Assembly: GCA_964017045.1 (NCBI GenBank)
Contig: OZ024807.1
Span: 9,123,981 to 9,187,980, forward strand
From: Omphiscola glabra
Taxonomy: Eukaryota; Mollusca; Gastropoda; Lymnaeidae
Direction of reading: 5' to 3'
Length of the DNA: 64,000 nucleotides
Below, piece by piece: positions 23,001-29,352 of the stretch. Each line of letters starts with the position of its first letter. Position 1 is the stretch's first letter. The notes beneath the pieces are model-generated. The model saw only the letters and a list, made by a program, of their open reading frames with translations, searched no databases and was not told where the DNA came from. Both the position numbers and the translations under genes were made by a program.

Positions 23001-24951
23001 ACCATTTAAGATAGATACAGTTGCCTGCATAGATCCATCACATTTTTTTTTAAAATAATAACTTAAATTGAAGAGTGGTGGGATAATCCGTCATTTGAGT
23101 CCCGGGAATGGTACACGTTATGAGCTTCGAGACTGGTCTAGTGCTGCAATTGTTCACCATTCCACTTTTATCATTTCTATTTGCTCTTGCATAATTTTTC
23201 AGTTAAAAAGCCGACAACTGTAGCAGTAGCAAGTAAGTGCAAAATTGATTCAATTCATATTTAAGTGTACAATTGAACCGACATATACTAATTTTCTTTT
23301 AAATTTCGAAAATAAATTTAAAATAGAGGTGGAAAGAAATCTAATAATTAATTGATTAATCGTTATACTTGCCCTTAGGTGGGGAGTGATTATAATGTCT
23401 TTATCACGGCACCAATATAACTATGCTTCTATAGATAATGTCCTAATTGTGTCCCAGATATAATTGATATTTTTTTTAAAATAGATACTGTCTTCATTTT
23501 GTTTTAAATATATATATCTGTTATGTTTCTATAAATGGTGTCTTTATTTTGACACCAGTATAAATCATATGTTTCTATTGATGATGTGCTCATTGTGACA
23601 CCAATATAAAGACTAGTCCCAAATATAACTGATATGTGCTAAATGTTTAAGAACAGGATTACTCCTACAACATTTACGTTCTCATCCTCCTACTGATCGT
23701 CCCGTTTTTTGTGCTTCTGTATTTGCTGAGGCGAGCAATGCTTCCACGAAAGATGTGAGTATAGCTTTGTGTCTAGTACACGCTTTAGCTATACCAGATA
23801 TGCGTTGGATTTGTGTCTAGTACACGCTATAGCTTCACGACAGGTATGCGTTGGCTCTGTGTCTAGTACACGCTAAAGCTACACGACAGATATGCATTGG
23901 CTCTGTGTCTAATACACGCTAAAGCTACACGACAGATATGCGTTGGCTCTGTGTCTAGTACACGCTATAGCTACACGACAGATATGAGTTGGCTCTGTGT
24001 CTAATACACGCTATAGCTACATGCACATATGAGTAAGCTTTGTGTCTAGTACACGCTTTAGCTACACGCCACATCTTAGTATAGCTTTGTCTATTGTACA
24101 CGCTACAGCTACACAATTATGCGTCTATGTTCAACTGCTTACTGGTTAGCTTAATATTAAATGCGACAAAATTTTAAACACTTTAAAAATGTAGGATTAA
24201 TTTTAAATTGCACTTTCATGTTTCTTGCTATGCAGAAAGATAAGACTTCTAAGTCTTAGATAGACACAGAAAGTTAAGACTTGTAAGTCCTGCTTAAACA
24301 CAGAAAGTTAACACAGTTAAGTCTTAGATAGACAGAAAGTTAAGACTTGTAAGTCTTGGAAAGGCACATAAAGTTAAGTCGTATAAGTCTTGGACAGACA
24401 CAGAAAGTTAAGACTTCTAAGTCTTTGTCGGGCACAGAAAGTTAAGACCTCTAGGTCTTGGAGAGACACTGAAATGTCTTAATGGTATGCGTTAATGAAT
24501 ACACTACTTTAATGTGACGGGTTTTGTCTGTGACAGTCTTCATGAGATCTTTTAAAATTTCAATAATGCTGGCACGCAACTGACTATGACAGAATTTTGG
24601 AAATTCCGAAACTTAAGGCAAAGCTTTATTCTAGATTCCCCCCCCCCCCCACTTTTAAAAAAAAAATATAATTTTGTTTCGTTTTTCGTGACGATTGCAA
24701 CTCAACATTCTTCTTTCTTTGTTGACCTCCGTTCCAAAAGAAAACACGTCCATCTGAGAGATGATGTGGTCAACACGACGGTCCCCGTCATAGACGCGGC
24801 GGGCCACGGGGATGGCATGGAGGATGACGAGCTGCCCATCGACGAAATGACAGCAATCGACTACATGCGCGCCAAGATGCACATTGCCCGAGGCTCATCG
24901 GTGGACACAGCCAAGGGCTTCATCTTGTCACATTCTACCACCATGTATTAG
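900..24951 (+). CDS. Gene A: IgGFc-binding-domain-like single-pass membrane protein (spliced, 18 exons)
   Basis: Hand-built model: 900-963, 2262-2380, 4103-4200, 5280-5441, 6406-6555, 7522-7592, 9433-9543, 10855-11024, 12350-12516, 14608-14691, 15639-15801, 17208-17442, 17904-17936, 18765-18803, 20281-20304, 23203-23232, 23652-23754, 24741-24951. The lengths sum to 2034 nt, exactly 677 codons plus stop, and every junction is AG/GT and in phase. Order: signal peptide, ectodomain of about 430 residues, DNDCDG metal-binding motif, Thr-rich stalk, short linker exons, one transmembrane helix, cytoplasmic tail. The ectodomain aligns exon by exon with modules B and C and has the pattern I know from the IgGFc-binding N-terminal family (PF17517-like: LEAWGKDYYV, GVISGNC, EMLLPES, GPNLCVIIP). 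A likely role is surface ligand binding or immune recognition, by family analogy only. The 24-nt exon and the first exon are the weakest parts. Confidence 0.8.
1350..1547. mobile_element. SPIN-type hAT miniature element, copy 1
   Basis: About 198 bp starting CAGTGGTTCTCAGAC and ending in the inverted TTGAGAAGCGCCG. It is flanked by TTTTAGGT and CTTTAGGT, a 7 of 8 match to an 8-bp target duplication. The internal text (GCGACCC..., CTTCATAACTG, GTCTTAGGCGACCCC) is what I know from SPIN-like hAT elements. Confidence 0.75.
2008..2216. mobile_element. SPIN-type hAT miniature element, copy 2
   Basis: Same family and orientation as 1350-1547, about 209 bp, flanked by ATTAAGAC and ATGTAGAC (6 of 8 match). 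Its end lies only 45 bases before gene A exon 2, so it lies close to the branch-point region of that intron. Confidence 0.75.
2262..2380 (+). CDS. Gene A exon 2: start of IgGFc-binding-like domain
   Basis: Bounded by TTTCAG and GTAAAA, 119 nt, phase 1 to 0. It encodes LSSTGATFLVSVPRL and ends in TWEFQ. It matches B exon 2 (LSSMGTVFMM...ENEFQ) and C exon 2 (VSSLGTTFLL...KSFE), the latter also 119 nt. Confidence 0.85.
2441..2491. repeat. poly-T run of 51 bases
   Basis: An uninterrupted T run in gene A intron 2, 60 bases after exon 2. Its length may be unreliable in any assembly. Confidence 0.9.
3036..3510. repeat. 21-bp minisatellite, about 22 copies
   Basis: The unit core is CACCGGTTAAGCCCTAAAAT. 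Private to gene A intron 2. Because 21 is a multiple of 3 it creates a long open frame, which I do not regard as coding. Confidence 0.92.
4103..4200 (+). CDS. Gene A exon 3: domain segment
   Basis: Bounded by CTACAG and GTGAGT, 98 nt, phase 0 to 2. It encodes VNVTIPFLEKAKSVEV and onward. B exon 3 is also 98 nt and starts VIATVP; C exon 3 starts VTVEAI. Confidence 0.85.
4862..5101 (-). pseudogene. possible retrotransposon fragment, GC-rich island
   Basis: A GC-rich block in an AT-rich intron whose - strand reads ESLRRAASRPDWTRR near its end, reminiscent of the C-terminal end of non-LTR reverse transcriptases. Short and not decisive. Confidence 0.3.
5280..5441 (+). CDS. Gene A exon 4: domain segment with AWGKDYYV
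   Basis: Bounded by CACTAG and GTAAGT, 162 nt, phase 2 to 2. It contains WTFRFVGINGTFSLTV and PLEAWGKDYYVVSG, the strongest family signature. B has PVDAWGVAYMVVTG and C has PVYAWGTIYYVITG at the same place. Confidence 0.9.
5510..5572. repeat. dispersed repeat, short copy
   Basis: TTTTGAGGGCCCACGATCAC and TGTATTGATCATT recur at 25951-26040, showing a dispersed family. Function unknown. Confidence 0.5.
5573..5790. repeat. degenerate minisatellite
   Basis: Irregular repeats of GGGATAGTTCTGACAGAAGG and TATATGGGAACAGAAGG in gene A intron 4. Confidence 0.7.
6406..6555 (+). CDS. Gene A exon 5: domain segment
   Basis: Bounded by TGACAG and GTGACG, 150 nt, phase 2 to 2. It encodes KLPFIQITTNAGNN and ends DELKFTLKR. 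B and C counterparts are 144 nt each and start LLPFIIVTSS and SMPFVLITTV. Confidence 0.88.
7246..7514. repeat. 18-bp minisatellite abutting a 3' splice site, about 15 copies
   Basis: The unit is TTGTATGACATTTTACAC. The array ends 7 bases before gene A exon 6, so the branch point and pyrimidine tract of this intron must lie in repeat units; each contains TATGAC, a fair branch-point match. Confidence 0.95.
7522..7592 (+). CDS. Gene A exon 6: 71-nt conserved exon
   Basis: Bounded by CTAAAG and GTGTGT, phase 2 to 1. It encodes WESFAISNCSYDN. The matching exons of B and C are also exactly 71 nt (WESFSISDCNYV, LETFVISKCSGN). The 3' splice site lies 7 bases after an 18-bp minisatellite ends. Confidence 0.85.
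7930..8143 (+). mobile_element. possible LINE 3' tail
   Basis: Ends GGGTCAATAAAAGAATC followed by TTATC repeats, the form of a non-LTR element tail with a short 3' repeat. No coding part is attached. Confidence 0.35.
9433..9543 (+). CDS. Gene A exon 7: GVISGNC exon
   Basis: Bounded by CCTCAG and GTCAGT, 111 nt, phase 1 to 1. It encodes RIGVISGNCWTDEKLPACG and ends RDMAAG. Two cysteines are conserved with B (GVISGSC...AKC) and C (GVISGNC...IKC) and probably form a disulphide. Confidence 0.9.
9705..10435. repeat. 22-bp minisatellite, about 26 regular copies
   Basis: The unit core is GGTTGGTTACCTGTGACATT. Degenerate at the left edge (9705-9835), then nearly uniform, varying mainly TTTTGG versus TTTCGG. 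Lies in gene A intron 7. Confidence 0.95.
10855..11024 (+). CDS. Gene A exon 8: EMLLP exon
   Basis: Starts after CAACAG with EMLLPESVYGTNSIFP and ends KKGQVTR before GTTAGT, 170 nt, phase 1 to 0. B and C end at the same alignment point (AEVIR, GDVVK). The last five codons are themselves the first unit of the 27-bp repeat filling the next intron. Confidence 0.85.
11010..11625. repeat. 27-bp minisatellite that includes an exon end and its donor
   Basis: About 22 units containing ACTAGGGTTAGTATAG and TGACCAA. The first unit is the last 15 coding bases of gene A exon 8 plus its donor GTTAGT. The frame stays open for about 8 units (motif VSIDDQ), then closes near 11222. Confidence 0.92.
12000..12290. 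repeat. dispersed repeat, partner of 62500-62885
   Basis: CATAACGCAGCTCGCTAT and a GCGTTCAYTAACT...ACACAACTCT block recur near 62640 and 62790. Possibly an LTR or other element fragment; type unknown. It stops about 60 bases before gene A exon 9. Confidence 0.5.
12350..12516 (+). CDS. Gene A exon 9: GPNLCVIIP exon
   Basis: Bounded by TCGCAG and GTTAGA, 167 nt, phase 0 to 2. It encodes TGPNLCVIIPTELYHYKYAW. The B and C exons are also 167 nt and carry GPNLCMILPVHLYHYTYIW and APNLCIVIPTSLFYYRYFW. Confidence 0.9.
12860..13315 (+). pseudogene. non-LTR retrotransposon RNase H fragment
   Basis: Encodes VQLIPGHVDVSGNEKADTLA, the RNase H pattern of jockey/I/R1-type LINEs. After an in-frame stop near 13148 it continues with MRTEHCPIGTYFWRLDN and DPTCRHCSLAPEKL, the usual C-terminal zinc-knuckle region. 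Dead copy in gene A intron 9. Confidence 0.85.
13850..13895 (+). repeat. short dispersed tail with AATAAT repeats
   Basis: GTATTGCGCTATATAAGA followed by AATAATAATAA looks like a retroelement 3' tail. No coding part seen. Confidence 0.35.
13960..14003. repeat. AT/GT microsatellite
   Basis: A TATATA run followed by GTGTGT in gene A intron 9. Confidence 0.9.
14608..14691 (+). CDS. Gene A exon 10: 84-nt exon
   Basis: Bounded by TTTAAG and GTGAGT, phase 2 to 2. It encodes TQHFALIVAPTIARNELTLD. The acceptor is weak, but both phases fit and the hydrophobic strand pattern suits the domain. No equivalent was found in B; being 84 nt it can be skipped in frame. Confidence 0.65.
14889..15102. mobile_element. 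possible degenerate hAT-like miniature element
   Basis: Starts CAGTGGCATATCTGAGGTGG, like the CAGTGGCGTAGC elements at 39746, 49549 and 50867. No clear second end or target duplication. Confidence 0.3.
15537..15614. repeat. 12-bp tandem repeat, 6 copies
   Basis: The unit is ATACGATATGTT. It ends about 24 bases before the start of gene A exon 11. Confidence 0.92.
15639..15801 (+). CDS. Gene A exon 11: end of the domain
   Basis: Bounded by TATAAG and GTAAGT, 163 nt, phase 2 to 0. It has the pattern RGDHTMES...FALYLFDQGNNSSYMFSPGFQ, in parts. B exon 11 is also 163 nt (EGDHRLES...YLYGLGQRSSYMHLAGYQ), typical of the end of IgGFc-binding N domains. Confidence 0.88.
16037..16330. repeat. two nearly identical 149-bp tandem copies
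   Basis: The stretch beginning CAGATCTAAGGCCTGGGCAT at 16037 repeats at 16186 with almost no differences except in an A-rich run. A recent local duplication in gene A intron 11. Confidence 0.92.
16310..16870. mobile_element. dispersed repeat family E, copy 1
   Basis: Shares with 16903, 20341 and 41400 the elements AAATCCTTTAT, GGCAAAAT, GAGCTGAAACT, GATGACAACACGTTCTTTCA and GGGCGTGAAAAGAGTGTGCGG. Roughly 0.5-1 kb when long. No coding sequence recognised; class unknown. Confidence 0.6.
16903..17120. mobile_element. dispersed repeat family E, copy 2 (partial)
   Basis: AAATCCTTTATATTAACATTC, in parts, then GTGGCTGGCTAATTTCCTGA and GAGCTGAAACTTGGAACATT, parallel to copy 1. It ends about 90 bases before gene A exon 12. 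Confidence 0.55.
17208..17442 (+). CDS. Gene A exon 12: DNDCDG metal-binding motif and Thr-rich stalk
   Basis: Starts after GGGTAG with DCLDGVEIKDDLIDNDCDGL, a MopE-type or calcium-loop-like acidic motif. About 50 residues follow, nearly all Thr, from an (ACA)n-rich stretch: a mucin-like stalk with many potential O-glycosylation sites. Phase gives GTTGGT at 17443 as the donor. A second GT four bases later (GTAACA at 17447) would give a stop in the next exon. Confidence 0.85.
17904..17936 (+). CDS. Gene A exon 13: 33-nt linker exon
   Basis: Bounded by GTTACAG and GTATGT, phase 1 to 1, encoding DYLYVSEPQI. It resembles the next exon (EDFYVTEPPI), so the two look like an internal exon duplication. 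Confidence 0.7.
18056..18446. repeat. 44-bp minisatellite, about 9 copies
   Basis: The unit includes GAAGCCAAAGATTGACGGAG and AGAAGTGTACATGATCACTA. The last four copies are nearly identical, so the right end amplified most recently. Gene A intron 13. Confidence 0.92.
18765..18803 (+). CDS. Gene A exon 14: 39-nt linker exon
   Basis: Bounded by TTTCAG and GTAGGT, phase 1 to 1, encoding TEEDFYVTEPPI. It is similar to exon 13. Acidic, proline-bearing, likely flexible. Confidence 0.7.
19297..19469. repeat. 26-bp minisatellite, about 6.5 copies
   Basis: The unit includes TTGGGGCTCTGGAGCAGTGC. Gene A intron 14. Open in several frames but not exonic by phase or similarity. Confidence 0.9.
19568..19870. 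repeat. degenerate repeat of about 30 bp
   Basis: CCCCACTCTTCTACCAGCTA-like units recur with many changes. Lies next to the 26-bp array and is unrelated to it. Confidence 0.65.
20281..20304 (+). CDS. Gene A exon 15: possible 24-nt micro-exon
   Basis: CCTTACAG and GTAGGT flank 24 bases encoding QMNQTTK in phase 1 to 1. It fits the symmetric run of small exons, but exon 14 can also join exon 16 in frame, so it may be optional or false. Confidence 0.45.
20341..21290. mobile_element. dispersed repeat family E, copy 3 (longest)
   Basis: Same landmarks as copy 1 (AGCTGAAACTTGGCACATAG, GATGACAACACGTTCTTTCA, GGGGCGTGAAAAAAGTTTGC) followed by the CGCATTGCTGCCGCCATTGT block that is shared with 41700-41750. 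Confidence 0.6.
21496..21836. repeat. minisatellite of 36-37 bp, about 9 copies
   Basis: The unit includes CTTATCCTGTAGGCCGAGTG and GCAGACTACCAATGACTA. Gene A intron 15. Confidence 0.9.
22057..22316. repeat. 18-bp minisatellite rich in TTTCAG, about 14 copies
   Basis: The unit is GTGTGTCGATTTCAGGAA with variants. About eight units have TTTCAG, a consensus 3' splice-site core, so this is a decoy-acceptor-like array in gene A intron 15. Confidence 0.93.
23203..23232 (+). CDS. Gene A exon 16: 30-nt linker exon
   Basis: Bounded by TTTTTCAG and GTAAGT, phase 1 to 1, encoding KKPTTVAVA. Strong splice signals; it sits just before the transmembrane exon. Confidence 0.65.
23652..23754 (+). CDS. Gene A exon 17: transmembrane helix
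   Basis: Bounded by TTTAAG and GTGAGT, 103 nt, phase 1 to 2. It encodes KQDYSY, then the helix NIYVLILLLIVPFFVLLYLL, then the basic stop-transfer RRAMLPRK. This gives a type I topology with the IgGFc-like domain outside the cell. Confidence 0.88.
23745..24118. repeat. 44-bp minisatellite that copies a splice-donor region
   Basis: The first unit is the end of gene A exon 17 plus its donor (CACGAAAGAT|GTGAGT). Later units have CACGACAGATATGAGT, then GTGTCTAGTACACGCTATAG. About 8 units. Confidence 0.88.
24233..24475. repeat. minisatellite of about 36 bp, 6-7 copies
   Basis: The unit includes CACAGAAAGTTAAGACTTGT and AAGTCTT. AAGACTT and AAGTCTT are inverted within a unit, so transcripts could form short hairpins. 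Gene A intron 17. Confidence 0.88.
24741..24951 (+). CDS. Gene A exon 18: cytoplasmic tail and stop
   Basis: Starts after CCAAAAG, phase 2, and ends at TAG 24949-24951. About 69 residues, acidic in the middle (GMEDDELPIDEMTAIDYM) and ending STTMY. I see no ITAM, ITIM, TIR or kinase signature. The 3' UTR follows; an ATTAAA near 25733 is one possible poly(A) signal. Confidence 0.85.
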
Positions 24952-25369
24952 TTTCCTTTCTTAACATTGTTTTTTAACATAAATATATATATATATATAT
25001 TATATATTACGGTTTTGTCCTTTATTTTACATTTTTTGTTAAAAATTTATTCTTTTCTTTTTTTTTTAAAATTATTTTTTTCCTCAATATATTGATTAAC
25101 TCAGTTTTTATGGATAAATCAAGATAAATTAGCTTTTTTTAAAAAAAAAAAATGATCTTGAGTTAGTGACTCCTTATTAGTAAGATATTAAACAACTTCT
25201 GAGTCGTAGGTGGTAACAGTCAAAGATTATTGGCACCCCATTATTAGGATGGTATTGGTAGCAATTTTGGAGGGGATAAAACATGAATTTTGATTTTGAA
25301 CTTTGCCCTCGATTTAAAAAATAATAATTTTTTAAATGGTTTTAGGGGGGGGGGGGGTGGGGGTGGAAC

Positions 25370-25430
25370 GGTCATCCCAACATGAGGAACTGTATTAAAG
25401 GAAGTTTGAGAACCTCTGCTCTAAACCGAT
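25370..25430. mobile_element. SPIN-type hAT fragment
   Basis: CATGAGGAACTGTATTAAAG and GTTTGAGAACCTCTGCT match one end of the elements at 1350 and 2008, inverted. Truncated. Confidence 0.5.
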
Positions 25431-25950
25431 GAACCCTTGACACTTGCGTCACTGCCAAAACCCAGATCCTTTCTCAATCTTTTTCAAGTGTTTTTTGTTT
25501 TTGACGTACCCACCACTTTCTAATAGGAACGCAATGTTTTCAAAACACACCATCCAATGGATAAGGATGTTGCATTTTTTTAAAAGTCTCTGTGGAAAAT
25601 TAGTAGCATTTGGAATTGTATTTTTTTAAATATATATTTTGTATAATGTTTAAAAGACACGGGTTTGTTCTTAGAGTTCTTTCTGTTGTTTAAATGATGT
25701 TGATAGAAGCGAAATGTAACCTGCATTATTAAATCCATTTTGTAAACATACTTATAAGCTATGCAATTTTTTTCTTCTTTTATAATCTTATTAGTTATAA
25801 ACCCTTGCCTCTCGGTTAAATTTTTTAAAATATTTGTTTTTTCTTTGGATTTTTTGTTTCTGCCCTCCTACTCGAAGTTCCAACCCACTACACCAGGTTT
25901 CCTCCCAAATGTTCAAACTTAAGCACTTTATGGTATTATGTTAAGCAATT

Positions 25951-26390
25951 CTTCTTCTTCTTCTACTTTATTTTGAGGGTCCTCGATCAATGTATTGATC
26001 ATTCTCACTCCAGTATTTGTAGAGGGCTTCGCGATGTAACTGTGCATGGTTTTGAAGAGGATACTTCATGGGTTGCAAGGGCTACTCAGCGATGGTATTA
26101 GAACAGGGGTGAGAAGGCAGGAGTCAACAGACGCAAATGCGTCAATTGTTGTTGCCTCAACTGTTGCTTTTGGAAGTTTGTTCCAGTCCCTGATTGTCAT
26201 TAGCAGGAAAAAACCCAAATGTTATGTGCACTGGTGTCGTCTCCCAGAGATGTAAGTGTAGCTTCCATGTAAGCGGCTTAAAGTCAGTCTATGATGGCAG
26301 TGCCAGTGGCACTTGACTTATGAGATTGTCGAGGTAAAGTAGATTTTTAAGGTTCTTTCCTGTGTTTTCTTTCAAAGGTGTTTACGTTTG
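25951..26390. repeat. dispersed repeat, long copy
   Basis: Shares TTTTGAGGGYCCWCGATCA and TGTATTGATCATT with 5510-5572. A short open reading (26046-26255) within it resembles repeat-derived coding debris, not a gene. Confidence 0.5.
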
Positions 26391-26411
26391 CTATCTGTAA
26401 ACGACAGAACA

Positions 26412-26945
26412 TCGCTAACCGGTACGATCAGATGCCTAGCCGGTCAGTCAATTTGCTAGCCGGTACGATCACATCTCTAGTTTATACGATCACATCGCAA
26501 GCTGGTATGGCCACATCTCGAGGAAGTGCGGTCACATCGCTAGCCGTTACGATCACATTGATTGCCGGTCCAGTGACCTAAGCAGGCCTATTGGCATATC
26601 GCTAACTGTACCCCCCGTCGACGCCCTCCTGGTAAAAGTGGACAGAATAAGAAGATTGCTAGCCGGTTCTGTCACATTACTAGCCGGTTCTGTCACATTA
26701 CTAGCCGGTTCTGTCACATTACTAGCCGGTTCTGTCACATTACTAGCCGGTTCTGTCACATTACTAGCCGGTTCTGTCACATTACTAGCCGGTTCTGTCA
26801 CATTGCTAGCCGGTTCTGTCACATTGCTAGCCAGTTCTGTCACATTACTAGCCGGTTCTGTCACATTACTAGCCGGTTCTGTCACATTACTAGCCGGTTC
26901 TGTCACATTACTAGCCGGTTCTGTCACATTGCTAGCAGTTACGGC
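26412..26945. repeat. 21-bp minisatellite, degenerate then regular
   Basis: The unit is CTAGCCGGTTCTGTCACATT plus A. A diverged left part (26412-26580) with GTACGATCACATC variants leads into about 14 nearly identical copies at 26650-26945. Open on both strands, not coding. Confidence 0.92.
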
Positions 26946-27770
26946 CTTGAGACAAAACCTCAAAGCCACATTCATTGATGCTAGCATCCATTGCATCCAA
27001 TTTCACATACCACATTTGTATCCTTCTCTTACCCATATATTTAATTACATACCATTTCAGATTTCCTACGGATAGAAAACGCTAAACTGTTTTAAAAAAA
27101 CAAAACTAACAATCAAATAAAAAACAATGTTACATGGACTGAAATTAAATGTTTTTCTCAAACCAATAGAAATACAAAGACGTCCAATCAAAATTCGACA
27201 ACCATGTTTTATTGTTATAGATGAATTGCTTTTTAATACTAAAGTTTTAAATAAATGATCAAAACTGAAGACCGTTGCACACGTTAGTGATCAACCTGCT
27301 AATAAATAATGCCAACACATGCACGATAGATGAACTGCAAACTGAACGGAAGTCACAACCCAGCCAGTGAAAACACACCATTAGAACAGAGACCGCCATG
27401 ATGAGGCTGAATGATCACTTCCGAAAAGCAAGTCGTCCGATTGCACTTGTCTCGGTGGAATGAATTGGACATATTTGAACGGCACGACGCCGTCACGAGA
27501 TCGCACTCGGCTTTATTATCAGGAAAGATAGGGGAGATATTCTCGTTGTGGTTTTCAGAGAAGCAATATTCTTAAAGCTATGAATAAAGGTGAAGTACAT
27601 GAAGGGAAGCAATATGGCTTTCGAATATGCGCTAGAATTAAGGCAAAAGCGAAATTTATCTCCACAGAAGGTAGTTTACTGGGCCACGCGTGGCTGGCTC
27701 AAGGCACCGGCAACTCTGGAAGTTGCCCGAAGTAAACGTGCTTAGGGCGCAATCAGCGATAAGAAAATGC

Positions 27771-28504
27771 GGTAAATGTGTAGCTGTAGGGCCACTCTTT
27801 TTTACCATGGCCGCCATCTTGGTTACCCCGACCCGCGCACTTTTACGTGTTCACGGGTCGGGACAACCAAGATGGCGGCCGAGGAAAAATAAAATAACTC
27901 ATGTTTTTGATATAATGACGAATAAAACGTTTTTAAAAATGAAAAAATGATCTAAATCTATCACTCACCCTAACCTGAACCCTAAATTCCTCCCTAACCC
28001 GGTTTTGACCCTCTCCCTAACAGGGTTTTGACCCTCTCCCTAACCAGGGTTTTGACCCTATCGGAACCAGCGTTTTGACACTCTCCTTAGCCTAACGTGG
28101 CGCTGGGTTTTGACCCTGAAAAGTAGGAAAATAAAAAAAAAAACAAGAAAAGTGGCCAAAATTAATTATAAAATAAAGAAATAATGAAAACCCAACTTAC
28201 ATTTTCATGGAATACACTTTTACACACTTTATTTCAGGTTCCGACGAACAGAATATCCAAAAATTAATGAAACACACCGTGGTCAACCTCTAAGATTATC
28301 TTAAAAAATGGCGCCGCTTGGCGGCGCTTATTAACATATTTAATAGGCCAACCAATGAAATTTTAAAAATTATAATTAATCAACCAATAACAATTTGCCA
28401 CCGTCATATGAATGAAAATGTAACTCTATTTTAAAAAATATTTAAAAAATAAGGGGAGTGAATCCACGCAAATGACGCCATGGCCATACAGCTACACATT
28501 AGCC
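27771..28504. mobile_element. 734-bp terminal-inverted-repeat element
   Basis: Ends are 23-bp inverted repeats matching at about 20 positions (core AATGTGTAGCTGTA), flanked by the identical 8-bp duplication GAAAATGC at 27763-27770 and 28505-28512. No transposase seen; non-autonomous. It contains a large hairpin at 27809-27880 and short CCTAACC-type repeats at 27960-28100. Confidence 0.8.
27809..27880. repeat. hairpin with paired YY1-like motifs
   Basis: Arms of 27 bases (27809-27835 and 27854-27880) match at 25 positions. Each arm carries AAGATGGCGGCC on one strand, the classical YY1 core AAnATGGCGGC, so two sites face each other. Confidence 0.8.
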
Positions 28505-29261
28505 GAAAATGCATTGCCAGAGGGCGCCACGGAAGACAAATAATTGTTACTGAGAAATTTCGGTCTACCAACCTACATAAGAATTACTTCTCCTGATATG
28601 AAGCTTCGAATAGAAATGGCTAAATTTAGAACCACTAATGAGTTACAGGATGAGTGAGGAGGCCATGCCAATTTTGTCTATAGAAAATGTTAGGGCAAAG
28701 AATATAAATATAGAAGGTGCAATAAAACGATTCCCTGATCTACATCCCAGGAAAAAAATGTCATTAGCAGAGTAATTGTTTACACAGTCCAAATTAAGGA
28801 AAACCATGTCGGTATTCATTGTTTGATAAACAAACGATTAAAACCTAAATAATGAACTCATTACCTAACCCCATAGCTTTTTTTACTGGCGAAAATTTAA
28901 ACTTAAAAGGGGCGCCAAAGAAGTGGCGCCAAAGATGATCTTGCCTGGGGTAACGGTTGAAATTTCTGAAAATCAAACTCATCTTTGATACCTTTAGAGA
29001 TAACATTTTAAAAAAGAATTTAGTATAATATGAACTTACATTTTTAAAAAAATAATTTCTGTGTAGATTATGAAAAATAATAATTTAAATTTATGGATCT
29101 AAACAGCATAAAAAGACTTCCAGAACGTTAGTAGTAGGGCTGAGCCGATGCAGTATTTTACACACTGTCAAGGTAAGGGTATTTTTGAGACAATACCAGG
29201 CGGGGCCGAGTCCAGTTGTTTTAAGATGAGTTCTCTTCTCATTTTCTTACACTTTATAAGT

Positions 29262-29352
29262 ATAGACCCAGTCATGTATAGAACTAGTCATGTATAGAAC
29301 CAGTCATGTCTAGAACTAATCATGTCTAGAACCAGTCATGTAAAGAACCAGT
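29262..29352. repeat. 16-bp tandem repeat, about 6 copies
   Basis: The unit is near CATGTATAGAACCAGT. Short and degenerate. Confidence 0.8.

Noticed and set aside
26553..27075. Repeat peptides on both strands (SNVTEPA and LAGSVTL)
   Set aside because: The 21-bp array is open on both strands. It is between genes with no promoter, splice or homology support.
27960..28100. Telomere-like CCTAACC repeats
   Set aside because: Irregular, few, and inside a mobile element; not a telomere or an interstitial telomeric block of the animal TTAGGG type.
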